Shown one piece after another: positions 1-8,875 of a DNA stretch of 64,000 nucleotides. The notes under the pieces are model-generated. The model did no database searches. It was given only the letters and a program-made list of their open reading frames with translations, and was not told the origin of the DNA. The DNA comes from Photobacterium iliopiscarium. Lineage in GTDB: Bacteria; Pseudomonadota; Gammaproteobacteria; Enterobacterales; Vibrionaceae. How positions within the stretch are numbered: position 1 is the first letter of the stretch; each line of letters opens with the position of its first letter. The position numbers and the translations under genes are program-made. Location: assembly GCF_003026395.1 (NCBI RefSeq), contig NZ_PYOO01000005.1, positions 124,001-188,000 of the forward strand, given 5' to 3'.

Positions 1-228
1 ATGGATATCATCGGCACCATCAATGTAGTCTTGACGGCGAAAACGAGCGAAATGAAACCATGATCGTCCAAAACACGTTACCCTGTCACTCAGGGAATCA
101 ATTTCATCAACATCGAGATACATCATAAACATTGAATAACGAAAACGATGCAGCACAGGGGTAAAGCGTCGATGTCGAATATGACCACTATAAATTCCAC
201 TATTAATAATGGGTTCAGTCTTGTTCAT
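1..228 (-). CDS. DUF1365 domain-containing protein (partial, N-terminus only)
   Basis: About 76 N-terminal residues are visible; the rest lies beyond the window edge. The start reads MNKTEPIINSGIYSGHIRHR and continues through HRFRYSMFMMYLDVDEID, which is typical of DUF1365. The ATG overlaps the end of the upstream FAD oxidoreductase gene by 14 bases, so the two are probably translationally coupled. DUF1365 proteins commonly sit beside this type of FAD oxidoreductase and a cyclopropane-fatty-acid-synthase-like methyltransferase. The biochemical role is unproven; a part in lipid modification is an inference from that neighbourhood. Confidence 0.85.
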   Translation of the reverse strand, partial: MNKTEPIINSGIYSGHIRHRRFTPVLHRFRYSMFMMYLDVDEIDSLSDRVTCFGRSWFHFARFRRQDYIDGADDIH

Positions 229-1495
229 ATGCACACTCAACATCAATATGGGTTATTGCTTCAATAACATCTAACGCACTTCTCACACCATCCTCATGAA
301 AGCCGTTATACCAATAAGCGCCACAAAACCATGTATTATCAAGACCATTAATCAAATGCCGTTGTTGTTGCGCTTTAATACTGTTGCGATTAAACACCGG
401 ATGGGCATAAGTAAATTGGCGTAATATCTTACTGGGATCGATAGCATGCGTTTGATTTAAGGTGACACAAAATGTTTCAGGGGCATCAATACCTTGTAGA
501 ATATTCATGTTATACGTTAATGCAGGAAGCTGGTGGAGTGACTCATTATCGGCTAATGGTAAATGATAATTCCATGAGGCCCACGCAGCTTTAGCATTCG
601 GTAAAATACGGGCATCCGTGTGCAAAACAACATCATTATCTTGGTACGCCATGGCTGATAACACCTGTTGTTCATTTACGGTACTATCGGCTAGTAGCGC
701 TAAGGCTTGATCGCTATGACATGCAAAAATAACATGATCAAAAACGTCCACACTGTCGTTAACGGTGATATGAATTTGATCATTAATACGGCTCACCTGT
801 TGTACGGAAGAATTGAGCCTGATAAGTGGTTCTATTTCTACTAGCATACGCTTTACATATTCACGAGAACCATCAGGAATGACATACCACTGTGGGCGAT
901 TAACAATATCAAGCAAACCATGGTTTAAGAAAAAACGCAGAAAAAAGCCTAATGGTATATTGCGCATATCCGCTAATGATGACGACCAAATTGCAGCCCC
1001 CATCGGTAGAATATAATTCTCAGTAAAATAATCACTCAAACCATGTTGTTGCAGAAAATCCCCTAAGGTTTGTTGTTGTTCTATATTTTCATAAGCGGTT
1101 TGCTTTGCCAGACGGTTAAATTTGGTGATTTCATATAAAAAGCGGTAAAACTGCGGCTTAAAGAGGTTCTTTTTTTGAGCAAACAGTGAACTCAACCCAT
1201 GACCGTTGTATTCCAAGCCATTATTATCATTATGAACACTAAAACTCATTTCACTGGGTTGACCTTGAATATCAAGCTCTGACAATAACTGCTCAAAATT
1301 GGGGTATGTACGATCATTAAAGACAATAAACCCTGTATCAATAGCATATCGACCACTCGCAACCTCAACATCTACTGTTGCTGTATGCCCACCAGCATAA
1401 TCATTGGCTTCAAACAGTGTAATTGTATGTTGATGACGTAAATACCACGCAGCGGTCAATCCTGAAATCCCTGATCCTATAATTGCTATTTTCAT
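215..1495 (-). CDS. FAD-dependent oxidoreductase (amine-oxidase-like fold)
   Basis: A 426-residue flavoprotein with an N-terminal dinucleotide-binding motif IIGSGISGLTAAWYL (residues 4-18) and the following acidic FAD-ribose site LFEANDYAGGHT. The C-terminal FAD motif is near WFCGAYWYNGFHEDGVRSA (about 392-410). No signal peptide or membrane segment is seen, so it is probably cytoplasmic. Its start overlaps the SDR stop by 4 bases (ATGA), and the DUF1365 gene overlaps its end. Homologous FAD-DUF1365-Cfa sets occur in singlet-oxygen or light-responsive regulons. I infer a role in modifying unsaturated fatty acids, but the substrate is unknown. Confidence 0.85.
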   Translation of the reverse strand: MKIAIIGSGISGLTAAWYLRHQHTITLFEANDYAGGHTATVDVEVASGRYAIDTGFIVFNDRTYPNFEQLLSELDIQGQPSEMSFSVHNDNNGLEYNGHGLSSLFAQKKNLFKPQFYRFLYEITKFNRLAKQTAYENIEQQQTLGDFLQQHGLSDYFTENYILPMGAAIWSSSLADMRNIPLGFFLRFFLNHGLLDIVNRPQWYVIPDGSREYVKRMLVEIEPLIRLNSSVQQVSRINDQIHITVNDSVDVFDHVIFACHSDQALALLADSTVNEQQVLSAMAYQDNDVVLHTDARILPNAKAAWASWNYHLPLADNESLHQLPALTYNMNILQGIDAPETFCVTLNQTHAIDPSKILRQFTYAHPVFNRNSIKAQQQRHLINGLDNTWFCGAYWYNGFHEDGVRSALDVIEAITHIDVECAYEQD

Positions 1496-2238
1496 GACGC
1501 ATTCCTTGTCATCCGTTGAATAATAATCCGCTGTAAAGCAACAGGAAATAAAGCAATCGCTTTCAGTAATAAGGTGAATTTTATCGGAAAATGTATTTCT
1601 GCTTGTTGCTTACTCACACCTAGACGTATTTTACGTGAGGCGTATTCACAGCTAACAATCATCGGCATTGGAAAGTCATTTTTATTGGTGAGCGGTGTTG
1701 CAACAAATCCGGGATTAACCAAAGTAACCGTCTTAACCTTGTCTTTTAAATCAATCGCTAACCCATTTGCTAAGTAAGATAGCGCAGCTTTAGAGGCACC
1801 ATACGCTTCAGCACGAGGTAAAGCGGTATAAGCGGCAGATGAACTAATAAATACCAAATGTGTTGTAGCTGTAAATCGAGATTGCATCGCTTCTAAACAA
1901 TGAATAATGCCAAAAAAATTCACCTCAAATACACGCTTAAACACATCACTCTCAATCACACCATCATCGATATATTCACAGATGCCAGCGTTTAAAAGGA
2001 TCAACTCAGGCAAAGTTTCAAGCTGTGATAATACCTGTTGAGTCTGTTCAAGATGAGTGACATCAAAAACTAACGGGGTTATTTTTCCTGTCGTGGCAGC
2101 ATCACAATTAGTGACTAACTGCTCAAGCCGTGGTTGATTTTGACCACAAGCATAAACATGCCAACCATCATTCGCATAATCCATTGCCAATTGCAGACCA
2201 ATGCCTGAGCTTGCACCAGTAATAAGTACCTGTTTCAT
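1492..2238 (-). CDS. SDR family NAD(P)-dependent oxidoreductase
   Basis: A 248-residue classical short-chain dehydrogenase. It has the cofactor motif TGASSGIG (residues 7-14), the NAG motif (LLNAGICEY), the catalytic serine in VFISSSAAY and the YxxxK pair in AYGASKAALS. The C-terminal tail is hydrophobic and basic and could associate with the membrane. The ATG overlaps the NTF2-like stop and the stop overlaps the FAD oxidoreductase ATG, both by 4 bases, so the three proteins are made as a coupled set. The substrate cannot be told from the sequence. Confidence 0.88.
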   Translation of the reverse strand: MKQVLITGASSGIGLQLAMDYANDGWHVYACGQNQPRLEQLVTNCDAATTGKITPLVFDVTHLEQTQQVLSQLETLPELILLNAGICEYIDDGVIESDVFKRVFEVNFFGIIHCLEAMQSRFTATTHLVFISSSAAYTALPRAEAYGASKAALSYLANGLAIDLKDKVKTVTLVNPGFVATPLTNKNDFPMPMIVSCEYASRKIRLGVSKQQAEIHFPIKFTLLLKAIALFPVALQRIIIQRMTRNAS

Positions 2239-2672
2239 TGGCCTAACCTCGTTTTAATAGACGTAATCACATAACCAATAACAGGTAACCCTTCATATAG
2301 CATCGCCCCTAAATCAAAAAAATCACGATGATAAATGATCTGTTGCTGCTTAATGGTTAACTGAGTACAGCCGTCTAAGGTACGTTGTTTTCCTTGCTGT
2401 AACTTTGGATGAGAAAAAGTCATAGTCCATTGTAAAAACGCATGATCACCATCAACAACCGCTTGATTTATAGTAAAATTACAATAATTAATGTTACTAT
2501 ACAGCGCAGTAAAATAATGCTGTAGCGCGTCAATACCCGCGATGTGATGGGCAGGATCGTCAAACACAATATTTGAATGATAGACATCATTGAGCAGTAA
2601 TAAATTGTCTTTATTAAGCTGACAATAAACCTCAATAAACCTATTAATTACTGTGTTATTGGTTGTAACCAT
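2235..2672 (-). CDS. Nuclear transport factor 2-like (SnoaL-fold) protein
   Basis: A 145-residue protein of the NTF2/SnoaL cone fold: an N-terminal helix (INRFIEVYCQLN), a DDPAHHIAGIDAL segment, then alternating strands ending near RDFFDLGAMLYEGLP. No catalytic role can be assigned; members bind or isomerise small hydrophobic molecules. An AAGGAT ribosome-binding site precedes the ATG. It lies between the photolyase and SDR genes in the putative light-response operon, where the same gene set recurs in Vibrionaceae. Confidence 0.75.
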   Translation of the reverse strand: MVTTNNTVINRFIEVYCQLNKDNLLLLNDVYHSNIVFDDPAHHIAGIDALQHYFTALYSNINYCNFTINQAVVDGDHAFLQWTMTFSHPKLQQGKQRTLDGCTQLTIKQQQIIYHRDFFDLGAMLYEGLPVIGYVITSIKTRLGQ

Positions 2673-2697
2673 AATAATATCCTTATTATTATTCTAT

Positions 2698-4200
2698 TTA
2701 TGCCTCACGCTGGTTGTCATACTCAGTTTTAGCTTGCTTATAACGCTCAATCGCTAACAATCGCATTTGTTTATGATCAACAATGGGTAATGGATAATTC
2801 ACACTACCAAAACCAGACCATAATGATGGTGCATGGATATATTTGTCAGGGACTGATTTGAGTTCAGGTAACCATTGGCGAATAAACTCACCGTTGGGAT
2901 CAAAACGTTCACTTTGCGTGGTGGGATTAAAGACTCGAAAATACGGTTGAGCATCAGTTCCCGTTGATGCAGCCCATTGCCAGCCGCCATTATTCGACGC
3001 TAATTCACCATCAATCAACTGCTGCATAAACCATTGTTCACCAATGCGCCAATCACACAACATATCCTTGGTTAAAAAACTCGCAGTGATCATCCGTAAT
3101 CGATTATGCATCCAACCGGTTGTTGCCAGTTGTCGCATTGCCGCATCCACCAGCGGAAATCCAGTTTGTCCTTGTTGCCAAGCATGAACATGATCGCTAT
3201 TTTCTAACCATCGCACATTATCTGTATATAACTGAAAAGGTTGGTTTTTACTTAAACGTTCATCACTATCAAGCAAGTGATTGTAAAACTCACGCCACAC
3301 CACTTCGCTTAACCAGACAAAAGCCCCATTATCTTTATTTATTTCAACACATTGCGGTAAAGTTTGCAGTAAAGCGGATAAACACTGACGGGCTGACAAA
3401 GCCCCAATGGCTAAATACGGCGATAAACAACTGGTTCCATCAATGGCAGGAAAATCACGTTGTTGCTGATAATACTCAGCTTTAGTTTCGCAAAACATCT
3501 GTAATCGTTGCTGAATAGCACCTTCATCAACAGGCCATAATACACTGTCTTGTTTGGTATAATTAAAGGTTTGAATATTACAACTAGCGTCAATATTGCC
3601 CGCAAGAAGATCAGCACATTGCGCACTAGGAGTTACGGTGTCACTATTAGTAACGGGCTGATAGTTATGCATTAAAAACTGCGTTAACCATGCATTTCGG
3701 TATGGTGTAAAAACCTTATACATTTGTTGTTGTTTCGTAACCACACTACCAGGCGGTAAGGCACAAAAATCATCACTGCAATGCCATTGCTTATCTTGTG
3801 CCAGTAAAGCCTGCTCTACCGCACGATCTCGTTGTTTTTCATTCCAAGCATGCTGGCGATTACAATACACCGCACTAATTTGATATTGCTGACACACATT
3901 AATAATAATATCAGTCGCTACTGCAAAATCATCACCTTCAAGAATTAATAATGGAATATTGATATCATGAAGCTGCTGTTTAATAACGTGTAATCGGCGT
4001 TCAATTAAATCAATTTGTCGCCCTGAAACATAATGTTGATACCACTGCATTGGCGTTGCAATATAAGCGGCAATAACGGGTAAACCTGATGCTATCGCTC
4101 GATTTAAAGCCGTATTATCACTAACACGTAAATCAGCACGCAACCACACCAATACATGATTGACGGTTGTTGTCGCTGATAATTGAGGCTCAATATTCAT
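2698..4200 (-). CDS. phrB: Deoxyribodipyrimidine photolyase (class I CPD photolyase)
   Basis: A 500-residue photolyase that repairs UV-induced cyclobutane pyrimidine dimers with blue light. The N-terminal antenna-binding alpha/beta domain starts at HVLVWLRADLRVSDN. The C-terminal FAD domain contains GTSCLSPYLAIGALS, VWREFYNHLL, PLVDAAMRQL, WMHNRLRM and FRVFNPTTQS, all hallmark motifs. The length is slightly above the E. coli enzyme (472). AAAGGGA precedes the ATG. It follows the MerR gene by 25 bases in the same operon, consistent with light-controlled expression. The orthologue is often called phrA in Vibrionaceae. Confidence 0.95.
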   Translation of the reverse strand: MNIEPQLSATTTVNHVLVWLRADLRVSDNTALNRAIASGLPVIAAYIATPMQWYQHYVSGRQIDLIERRLHVIKQQLHDINIPLLILEGDDFAVATDIIINVCQQYQISAVYCNRQHAWNEKQRDRAVEQALLAQDKQWHCSDDFCALPPGSVVTKQQQMYKVFTPYRNAWLTQFLMHNYQPVTNSDTVTPSAQCADLLAGNIDASCNIQTFNYTKQDSVLWPVDEGAIQQRLQMFCETKAEYYQQQRDFPAIDGTSCLSPYLAIGALSARQCLSALLQTLPQCVEINKDNGAFVWLSEVVWREFYNHLLDSDERLSKNQPFQLYTDNVRWLENSDHVHAWQQGQTGFPLVDAAMRQLATTGWMHNRLRMITASFLTKDMLCDWRIGEQWFMQQLIDGELASNNGGWQWAASTGTDAQPYFRVFNPTTQSERFDPNGEFIRQWLPELKSVPDKYIHAPSLWSGFGSVNYPLPIVDHKQMRLLAIERYKQAKTEYDNQREA

Positions 4201-4225
4201 TATGATATCCCTTTAGCATGATCCA

Positions 4226-5023
4226 TTACTGTCCGTGAATTGTTTTTATACTGCCAACAAAATGTAACGTAACCCCAGTTTCTTGTTGTACCCTTTCAAT
4301 ATCAGTTAATTGCCGTCGGCTTAACTTGGATTCACCGACAATAATAAGATTAACGATACTACGCTCACGTATGTAAGCCGGCATACCCGTTAGCCGCCCA
4401 GATAAACCCGTCATAATAGTGACACCGTCACCTTTATAGCACCATTCAAGTCCCTGTTGCCAAATATTATGATTCTGATTTTTATCAAAACTTATCAACA
4501 AACATGTGCGTTTTTTTTCGTTATTAATCTTGCTAATAACACTAATAAAACACAGCATTAAAACCGACGACCATAAACTTTTTTGAACAGCAATCAAGGG
4601 ATTATCTGGATGATCAATAACAGCATTTACTTCAGGCAATAAACGTTGTTGAATCACCTTATACGGGTATATTTTCAATGCTTCATTGATCAATCTTTCC
4701 AACTTAAAACCATTTAACGCTTGTATTGCAGCAATAATATCAACCGCGATATCTAATGTTTGTTGTGGCTCTAATGTCTGTGTATCACCGCAGATCAATA
4801 ACGGTTTCACTTTACCAATCGACACCCCTTTTGCTAACCAATCGAGAATTAATTGAATCTTCTCTATGTCTGCTTCTGTGTATAACCGGTGTCCTTTAGG
4901 TGTTCGCTGAGGCACTAATAATCCATAGCGGCGCTGCCATGCTCTTAATGTGACCGAGTTCACCCCCGTGATCTCAGAAACCTCACTGATGGCAAATAAT
5001 GTAGTGTCAGTAAGATCACCCAT
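4226..5023 (-). CDS. MerR-family transcriptional regulator (LitR/CarH-like, no B12 motif seen)
   Basis: A 265-residue regulator with an N-terminal MerR winged helix: FAISEVSEITGVNSVTLRAW (residues 10-29), then RRYGLLVPQRTPKGHRLY and DIEKIQLILDWLAKGVSIGKV. The C-terminal 170 residues have the size and helical start of the CarH/LitR sensor region, but I do not see the DxHxxG-type cobalamin motif, so any light sensing would have to be indirect. It sits inside the photolyase operon, whose leader has TGTACA-N12-TGTACA. Autoregulation is therefore likely (inference). Confidence 0.85.
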   Translation of the reverse strand: MGDLTDTTLFAISEVSEITGVNSVTLRAWQRRYGLLVPQRTPKGHRLYTEADIEKIQLILDWLAKGVSIGKVKPLLICGDTQTLEPQQTLDIAVDIIAAIQALNGFKLERLINEALKIYPYKVIQQRLLPEVNAVIDHPDNPLIAVQKSLWSSVLMLCFISVISKINNEKKRTCLLISFDKNQNHNIWQQGLEWCYKGDGVTIMTGLSGRLTGMPAYIRERSIVNLIIVGESKLSRRQLTDIERVQQETGVTLHFVGSIKTIHGQ

Positions 5024-5071
5024 AAAACGCCTTTAAACTAACCATTGAAAATATAAACGAGAGTGAGTCAC

Positions 5072-6019
5072 TTATAATGCATAACGTAATTTCAAACTTT
5101 CAGGATAAAGCTCTAAATAGGCTTGATCGGCTAAATAACTATCCGGATGAACCGTTAAATGATGGTTAATCAGGGTTAAAGGTGCAATTAAGGGCAAAAG
5201 TCCCTCACGATAACGCATAATGACATCACGTAATTCTGCTTTTTGGGGCTTGTCGAGATCTCGTTTAAAATAGCCTTGAATATGCATTAATACATTAGTG
5301 TTATTTTTACGGCTTGCTCTTTGCTTTAATGCATCCATAAATAGCTGTCGGTATTCAATAAAGAAGGCATTTAAGTCATCCCACTTGTGAATGTCCGAAA
5401 CAAAAGGCCCTAAGATACGATAAGATTGTGGATCATGCGCCATAAGACACAATTTATAGCGGGAATGAAATTTAATAATACTATCGCGAGTCACTCCATC
5501 GGCAACAGAGCGGTATAAATCATCAAGCGCATAGATACGAAAAATAAAGTTTTCACGTAATACGGGATCTTGTAAACGACCATCTTCTTCAATGGGTAAC
5601 CACGGCATTCTTGCTATTAATCGCTGAGTAAAAATACCAACACTACCGCCGGGTACTGAATTTCCATTATCTAAATATAATTTAACCCGCTCCATGCCAC
5701 AGGTTGGCGATTTAGCGCACACAATATAACCCCGTAAATGTTCAAAACTGGGTATTTGATTATCGGCAAATTCTATCATTTGATCGGTATAATCAAGGTC
5801 GTGATCTTTAGATCCAACTAAAGCAATACGATCACCGTTATCTTGTAAACGAATCGTTGGTCGCGGTACGGTCATCCCAATACCGACCTCAGGACAAACA
5901 GGTTTAAAATCAAAAAATTCACTGAGTTCTTCATCGGCAAAACGGTTACGTTTATGTCCGCCATCAAAACGAACTTTTTGTCCTAGTACACAAGCACTTA
6001 TACCTACAGGAATCCCCAT
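5072..6019 (-). CDS. DUF523 and DUF1722 domain protein (YbgA family)
   Basis: The N-terminal DUF523 part has the characteristic GISACVLGQKVRFDGGHKRN start and the SPTCGMERVK cysteine motif. The C-terminal DUF1722 (YbgA) part includes YKLCLMAHDP and MHIQGYFKRDL. I chose the ATG at 6019 because GGAGG lies 5 bases upstream; a longer frame would need a TTG at 6052 and would run into the operator. This is the first gene of the photolyase operon. YbgA-type proteins are classically linked to photolyase genes. The exact activity is uncertain; DUF523 proteins have been tied to thiouracil desulfurisation. Confidence 0.88.
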   Translation of the reverse strand: MGIPVGISACVLGQKVRFDGGHKRNRFADEELSEFFDFKPVCPEVGIGMTVPRPTIRLQDNGDRIALVGSKDHDLDYTDQMIEFADNQIPSFEHLRGYIVCAKSPTCGMERVKLYLDNGNSVPGGSVGIFTQRLIARMPWLPIEEDGRLQDPVLRENFIFRIYALDDLYRSVADGVTRDSIIKFHSRYKLCLMAHDPQSYRILGPFVSDIHKWDDLNAFFIEYRQLFMDALKQRASRKNNTNVLMHIQGYFKRDLDKPQKAELRDVIMRYREGLLPLIAPLTLINHHLTVHPDSYLADQAYLELYPESLKLRYAL

Positions 6020-6120
6020 ACTGCCTCCAAACCCCACACAAAGGTTGTACAATTGTTAAATTATGTACAATAAATGTAGTCAACAAATCATAGTTGTACA
6101 ACATTTTTTTTTGTACAACC
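6019..6120 (-). promoter_or_regulatory. Promoter with two paired TGTACA operators (LitR/PplR-type MerR sites)
   Basis: Two palindromic pairs precede the operon: TGTACA-N12-TGTACA at 6046-6069 and TGTACA-N11-TGTACA at 6095-6117. A TTGACT -35 hexamer on the minus strand lies between them, with TTTAAC 17 bases further on as a weak -10, so the proximal pair would cover the -10 side. From memory, the consensus of light-responsive LitR/CarH-class MerR regulators is T(G/A)TACA-N12-TGTA(C/T)A. The match at the proximal site is exact. Repression by the MerR protein of the same operon is inferred. Confidence 0.7.
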
Positions 6121-6162
6121 TGATGACCCCTCTATCAATAACATCTATTAAATCGCAGCCAT

Positions 6163-6186
6163 AAAAAAAGCGACCATCAAGGTCGC
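6163..6186 (-). terminator. Rho-independent terminator of the YdcF-like gene
   Basis: GCGACC-ATCAA-GGTCGC stem (6170-6186) with a 7-base A run on the plus strand, i.e. a U tract for minus-strand transcription. An almost identical 27-base unit is reused at 7505-7532. Confidence 0.8.
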
Positions 6187-6212
6187 TGTAATTTAGAAGA
6201 AAAAAAGTAAGC

Positions 6213-7307
6213 TTATCTTTGCTCTAAAGGGTATGAACGATAGCTCCTCATGCCATAAACACGTAGAGCATCACGATAGATCCCTAATAATTCACCATCG
6301 GTTGGAACTTTTAGTTCTTCTAATGGGCGATCGTTAGCGGCATAGGTATCAAATGAAATCCCTTTAGGGCCGGTTTGCCAGCTCGCTACTTCAAATAAAG
6401 CTTGTCCTCGGCGAACATGGCTTGCAGAACTAATAATGGTTGCATGGTTAATATCATGACGGGCTAAGGCATAACTGCTGTATAGTGCGTTTTCTACCGT
6501 ACTTCGCGCATAGTTATCTTCAATAATACGAGCTTTCTTTATCCCATTTTTTACCAGCCAATCAGCCATCAACTTACCTTCAGTTTTGTGATTTTTAGGT
6601 ACGCCACCAGTCACTATAATGTAAGTATTAGGATTGCTTTTCGCCATTGCGAGCGTGGCATTTAATCGATCAATTAATATTTCATTCATGCTGCCATCAG
6701 GATTTAAAGCATAGCCCAAAGTAATAATGGCATTATTACCTTTCGCTGGTTTTTTGATTTTATTACTTAATGGCGTCGCAACGATTCTATCAATGGTAGA
6801 CATGATTTTTTTCAAATCAGCGACACGCCCTTTATTGAGCTGTTCTAATGCGTTTAAATGTTTGGTGACTTCACTTTTGTTACCTTTGAAATTTTGCCAA
6901 ATGACAAGATATGAATGCGCATCTACATCATCAGGTGCAACATCTAATATTTGGGTAAACAGTTCAATGGCTCGGTCGACATTACTGTTGTAAATCTGAG
7001 CATTAGCCGCAGAGAACAATAAATCAACACGATAAGGTTCAAGTTTATACGCTTCAAGTAGGTCGTTAGTGATCATCTCTACATTGCTTGGCATTTTTGC
7101 CGTAAAGCCTGCATGAGAAACACGAGCTGGATTTTTAAATATTTGATAAGCATCATTCAGTAATTGATCAACCACCTGACGTTGAGAGGTCATTTCGGTG
7201 TAATTAGTCTGTGGTTGAACCGCATCTAATGCAGCCATGCTTGGTGCTGAATAAAGAGAACTAGAAAGGATAGTCACCAAAGAAAGAGTTAAGAATGTGC
7301 GTTTCAT
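6213..7307 (-). CDS. YdcF/SanA-like (DUF218) exported protein with N-terminal helical repeats
   Basis: A 364-residue protein with a signal peptide (MKRTFLTLSLVTILSSSLYS, cleavage near SMAA). Residues 30-180 look like TPR-type helices (YKLEPYRVDLLFSAANAQIY, RAIELFTQILDVAPDDVDAH). A DUF218 domain follows from about 192: AIITLGYALNPDGS, VTGGVPKNHKTEGK and IIEDNYARSTVENALYS. DUF218 proteins such as SanA and ElyC act in envelope integrity; no substrate is assigned here. The periplasmic location and TPR fusion suggest a role in envelope assembly (inference). Confidence 0.8.
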   Translation of the reverse strand: MKRTFLTLSLVTILSSSLYSAPSMAALDAVQPQTNYTEMTSQRQVVDQLLNDAYQIFKNPARVSHAGFTAKMPSNVEMITNDLLEAYKLEPYRVDLLFSAANAQIYNSNVDRAIELFTQILDVAPDDVDAHSYLVIWQNFKGNKSEVTKHLNALEQLNKGRVADLKKIMSTIDRIVATPLSNKIKKPAKGNNAIITLGYALNPDGSMNEILIDRLNATLAMAKSNPNTYIIVTGGVPKNHKTEGKLMADWLVKNGIKKARIIEDNYARSTVENALYSSYALARHDINHATIISSASHVRRGQALFEVASWQTGPKGISFDTYAANDRPLEELKVPTDGELLGIYRDALRVYGMRSYRSYPLEQR

Positions 7308-7508
7308 GATAAATCCAACTGTCGAACAAAAAACGTATTCTATGATCTATGAAATTGATATTTTGTGAATAACATCTTATTTCTTTTACCTATTTTATAA
7401 TGTTTACAAAGTATGAACCAACATCAACATTACGTTATAGCGTTAAAATATAGACTTAACACTATCACTTAATTGTATTAGAGATTAAGCATCAAATTAA
7501 ACAACCAT

Positions 7509-7531
7509 AAAAAAGCGACCATCAAGGTCGC
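7509..7531 (-). terminator. Rho-independent terminator of rlmF
   Basis: GCGACC-ATCAA-GGTCGC stem (7515-7531) with an A run on the plus strand. It repeats the hairpin at 6163-6186. Confidence 0.8.
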
Positions 7532-7564
7532 TTGTTATCAATACAATTATCTATTACTGAAACA

Positions 7565-8587
7565 TTATGCCCAGCGTTCTGCTTGCCATTCTGCTTGTTG
7601 TTCTTCGTTTAAGAACGTCCATGCAACAACACGAGAGATTTTCTGCCCTTGTGACATTTCAATGGTTTTTACTTGGAATGCGCTTACTTTTTCAAGTTGC
7701 TTATAAAGCACACCAAGGTTTTCTTTCTTAGAAACAAGTGTCGTAAACCAGAAACATTGTGTCGCTTTGGTCGCACTTTGGTTGATCATCTTTTTAATGA
7801 AACCAACTTCGCCACCTGTACACCACAATTCAGCCTTTTGACCACCAAAGTTAAGCACTGGCGTTGTTGACTCAGATTTCGCATTAAATGCCGAAAGCTT
7901 ATTACTACGACCATGTGCTTGACGCTTTTTGTTTGAGTTAGTCGTTAGATTACGCACTTTACGTTCAGAGACAGCCATCGCTTCTTCTTCTGAGCCGTGG
8001 AATGGTGGATTACACATAGTGAAATCAAACATTTCTTCATCATCAATCATATCGGTAAAGATATTATCTGCCTGATTTTGAAGACGAATTTGAATAGCAC
8101 CTTTTAGTTTAGTGTTGCTAGCAGCAATAAATTTCGCTGACTTAACGGCTAACTTATCAATCTCAGAACCAACAAACTGCCAGCCATACGCACGATGACC
8201 AATAATAGGATAAACACAGTTAGCACCAATACCAATATCTAAACCACGCACGCCTTTACCTTCAGGAATAACGCCACCATTAGATTGTGCTAATAAATCT
8301 GCAATATAATGAATGTAATCAGCACGACCAGGAATTGGCGGACATAAGAAACCCGCTGGAATATCCCAGTAATCGATATGATAGAAATGCTTTAATAACG
8401 CTTTATTTAACGTTTTAACTGCGAGTGGATCAGAGAAGTTTACGGAAAGATCCCCATAAGCATTTTCACTAACATATTGCGCCAGTTCAGGTGTTGCTTG
8501 AGTTAGGGTCGCAAAATCATAACGCGCACGGTGTGGGTTACGTGGGTGTAAGCCTTGTTTAGGCTGTGCGGCTTTCTTTTGGGTCAT
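7565..8587 (-). CDS. rlmF: 23S rRNA (adenine(1618)-N(6))-methyltransferase
   Basis: A 340-residue SAM-dependent methyltransferase that makes m6A1618 in 23S rRNA. Family signatures are the [13 protein letters not shown] start, the SAM loop [16 protein letters not shown] (about 114-129) and the N6-adenine catalytic motif CNPPFHGS (about 192-199). The length matches E. coli RlmF (YbiN). It is monocistronic, with its own hairpin terminator. Confidence 0.95.
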   Translation of the reverse strand: MTQKKAAQPKQGLHPRNPHRARYDFATLTQATPELAQYVSENAYGDLSVNFSDPLAVKTLNKALLKHFYHIDYWDIPAGFLCPPIPGRADYIHYIADLLAQSNGGVIPEGKGVRGLDIGIGANCVYPIIGHRAYGWQFVGSEIDKLAVKSAKFIAASNTKLKGAIQIRLQNQADNIFTDMIDDEEMFDFTMCNPPFHGSEEEAMAVSERKVRNLTTNSNKKRQAHGRSNKLSAFNAKSESTTPVLNFGGQKAELWCTGGEVGFIKKMINQSATKATQCFWFTTLVSKKENLGVLYKQLEKVSAFQVKTIEMSQGQKISRVVAWTFLNEEQQAEWQAERWA

Positions 8588-8875
8588 CTTTGCTACTCGC
8601 AGAAATCAAATACAATTAAGCGCAGCATTGTACATGCTAAACCCTAATAACCTTAGCATCTTAATGATCAAATGCACAAAAAACACCCAATAGCGGCTAA
8701 CAATTATCATGTTAGTGTTTAAATTTACGATTAACCCTAATATCCAACGCGAAAATATGCCACATCCATTTGAGAATATCACTAAACCATCATGTGTATT
8801 TTCCGCTGTAATATCTATGATATTTAAAAAATTACTTATACTTAAAGATGTCCTCATTTTGCTAGGAGTGATGCT

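Noticed and set aside
8606..8857. 83-codon minus-strand frame between rlmF and the iGluR-like gene
   Set aside because: Lies in the promoter region, has no ribosome-binding site and composition typical of random AT-rich sequence.
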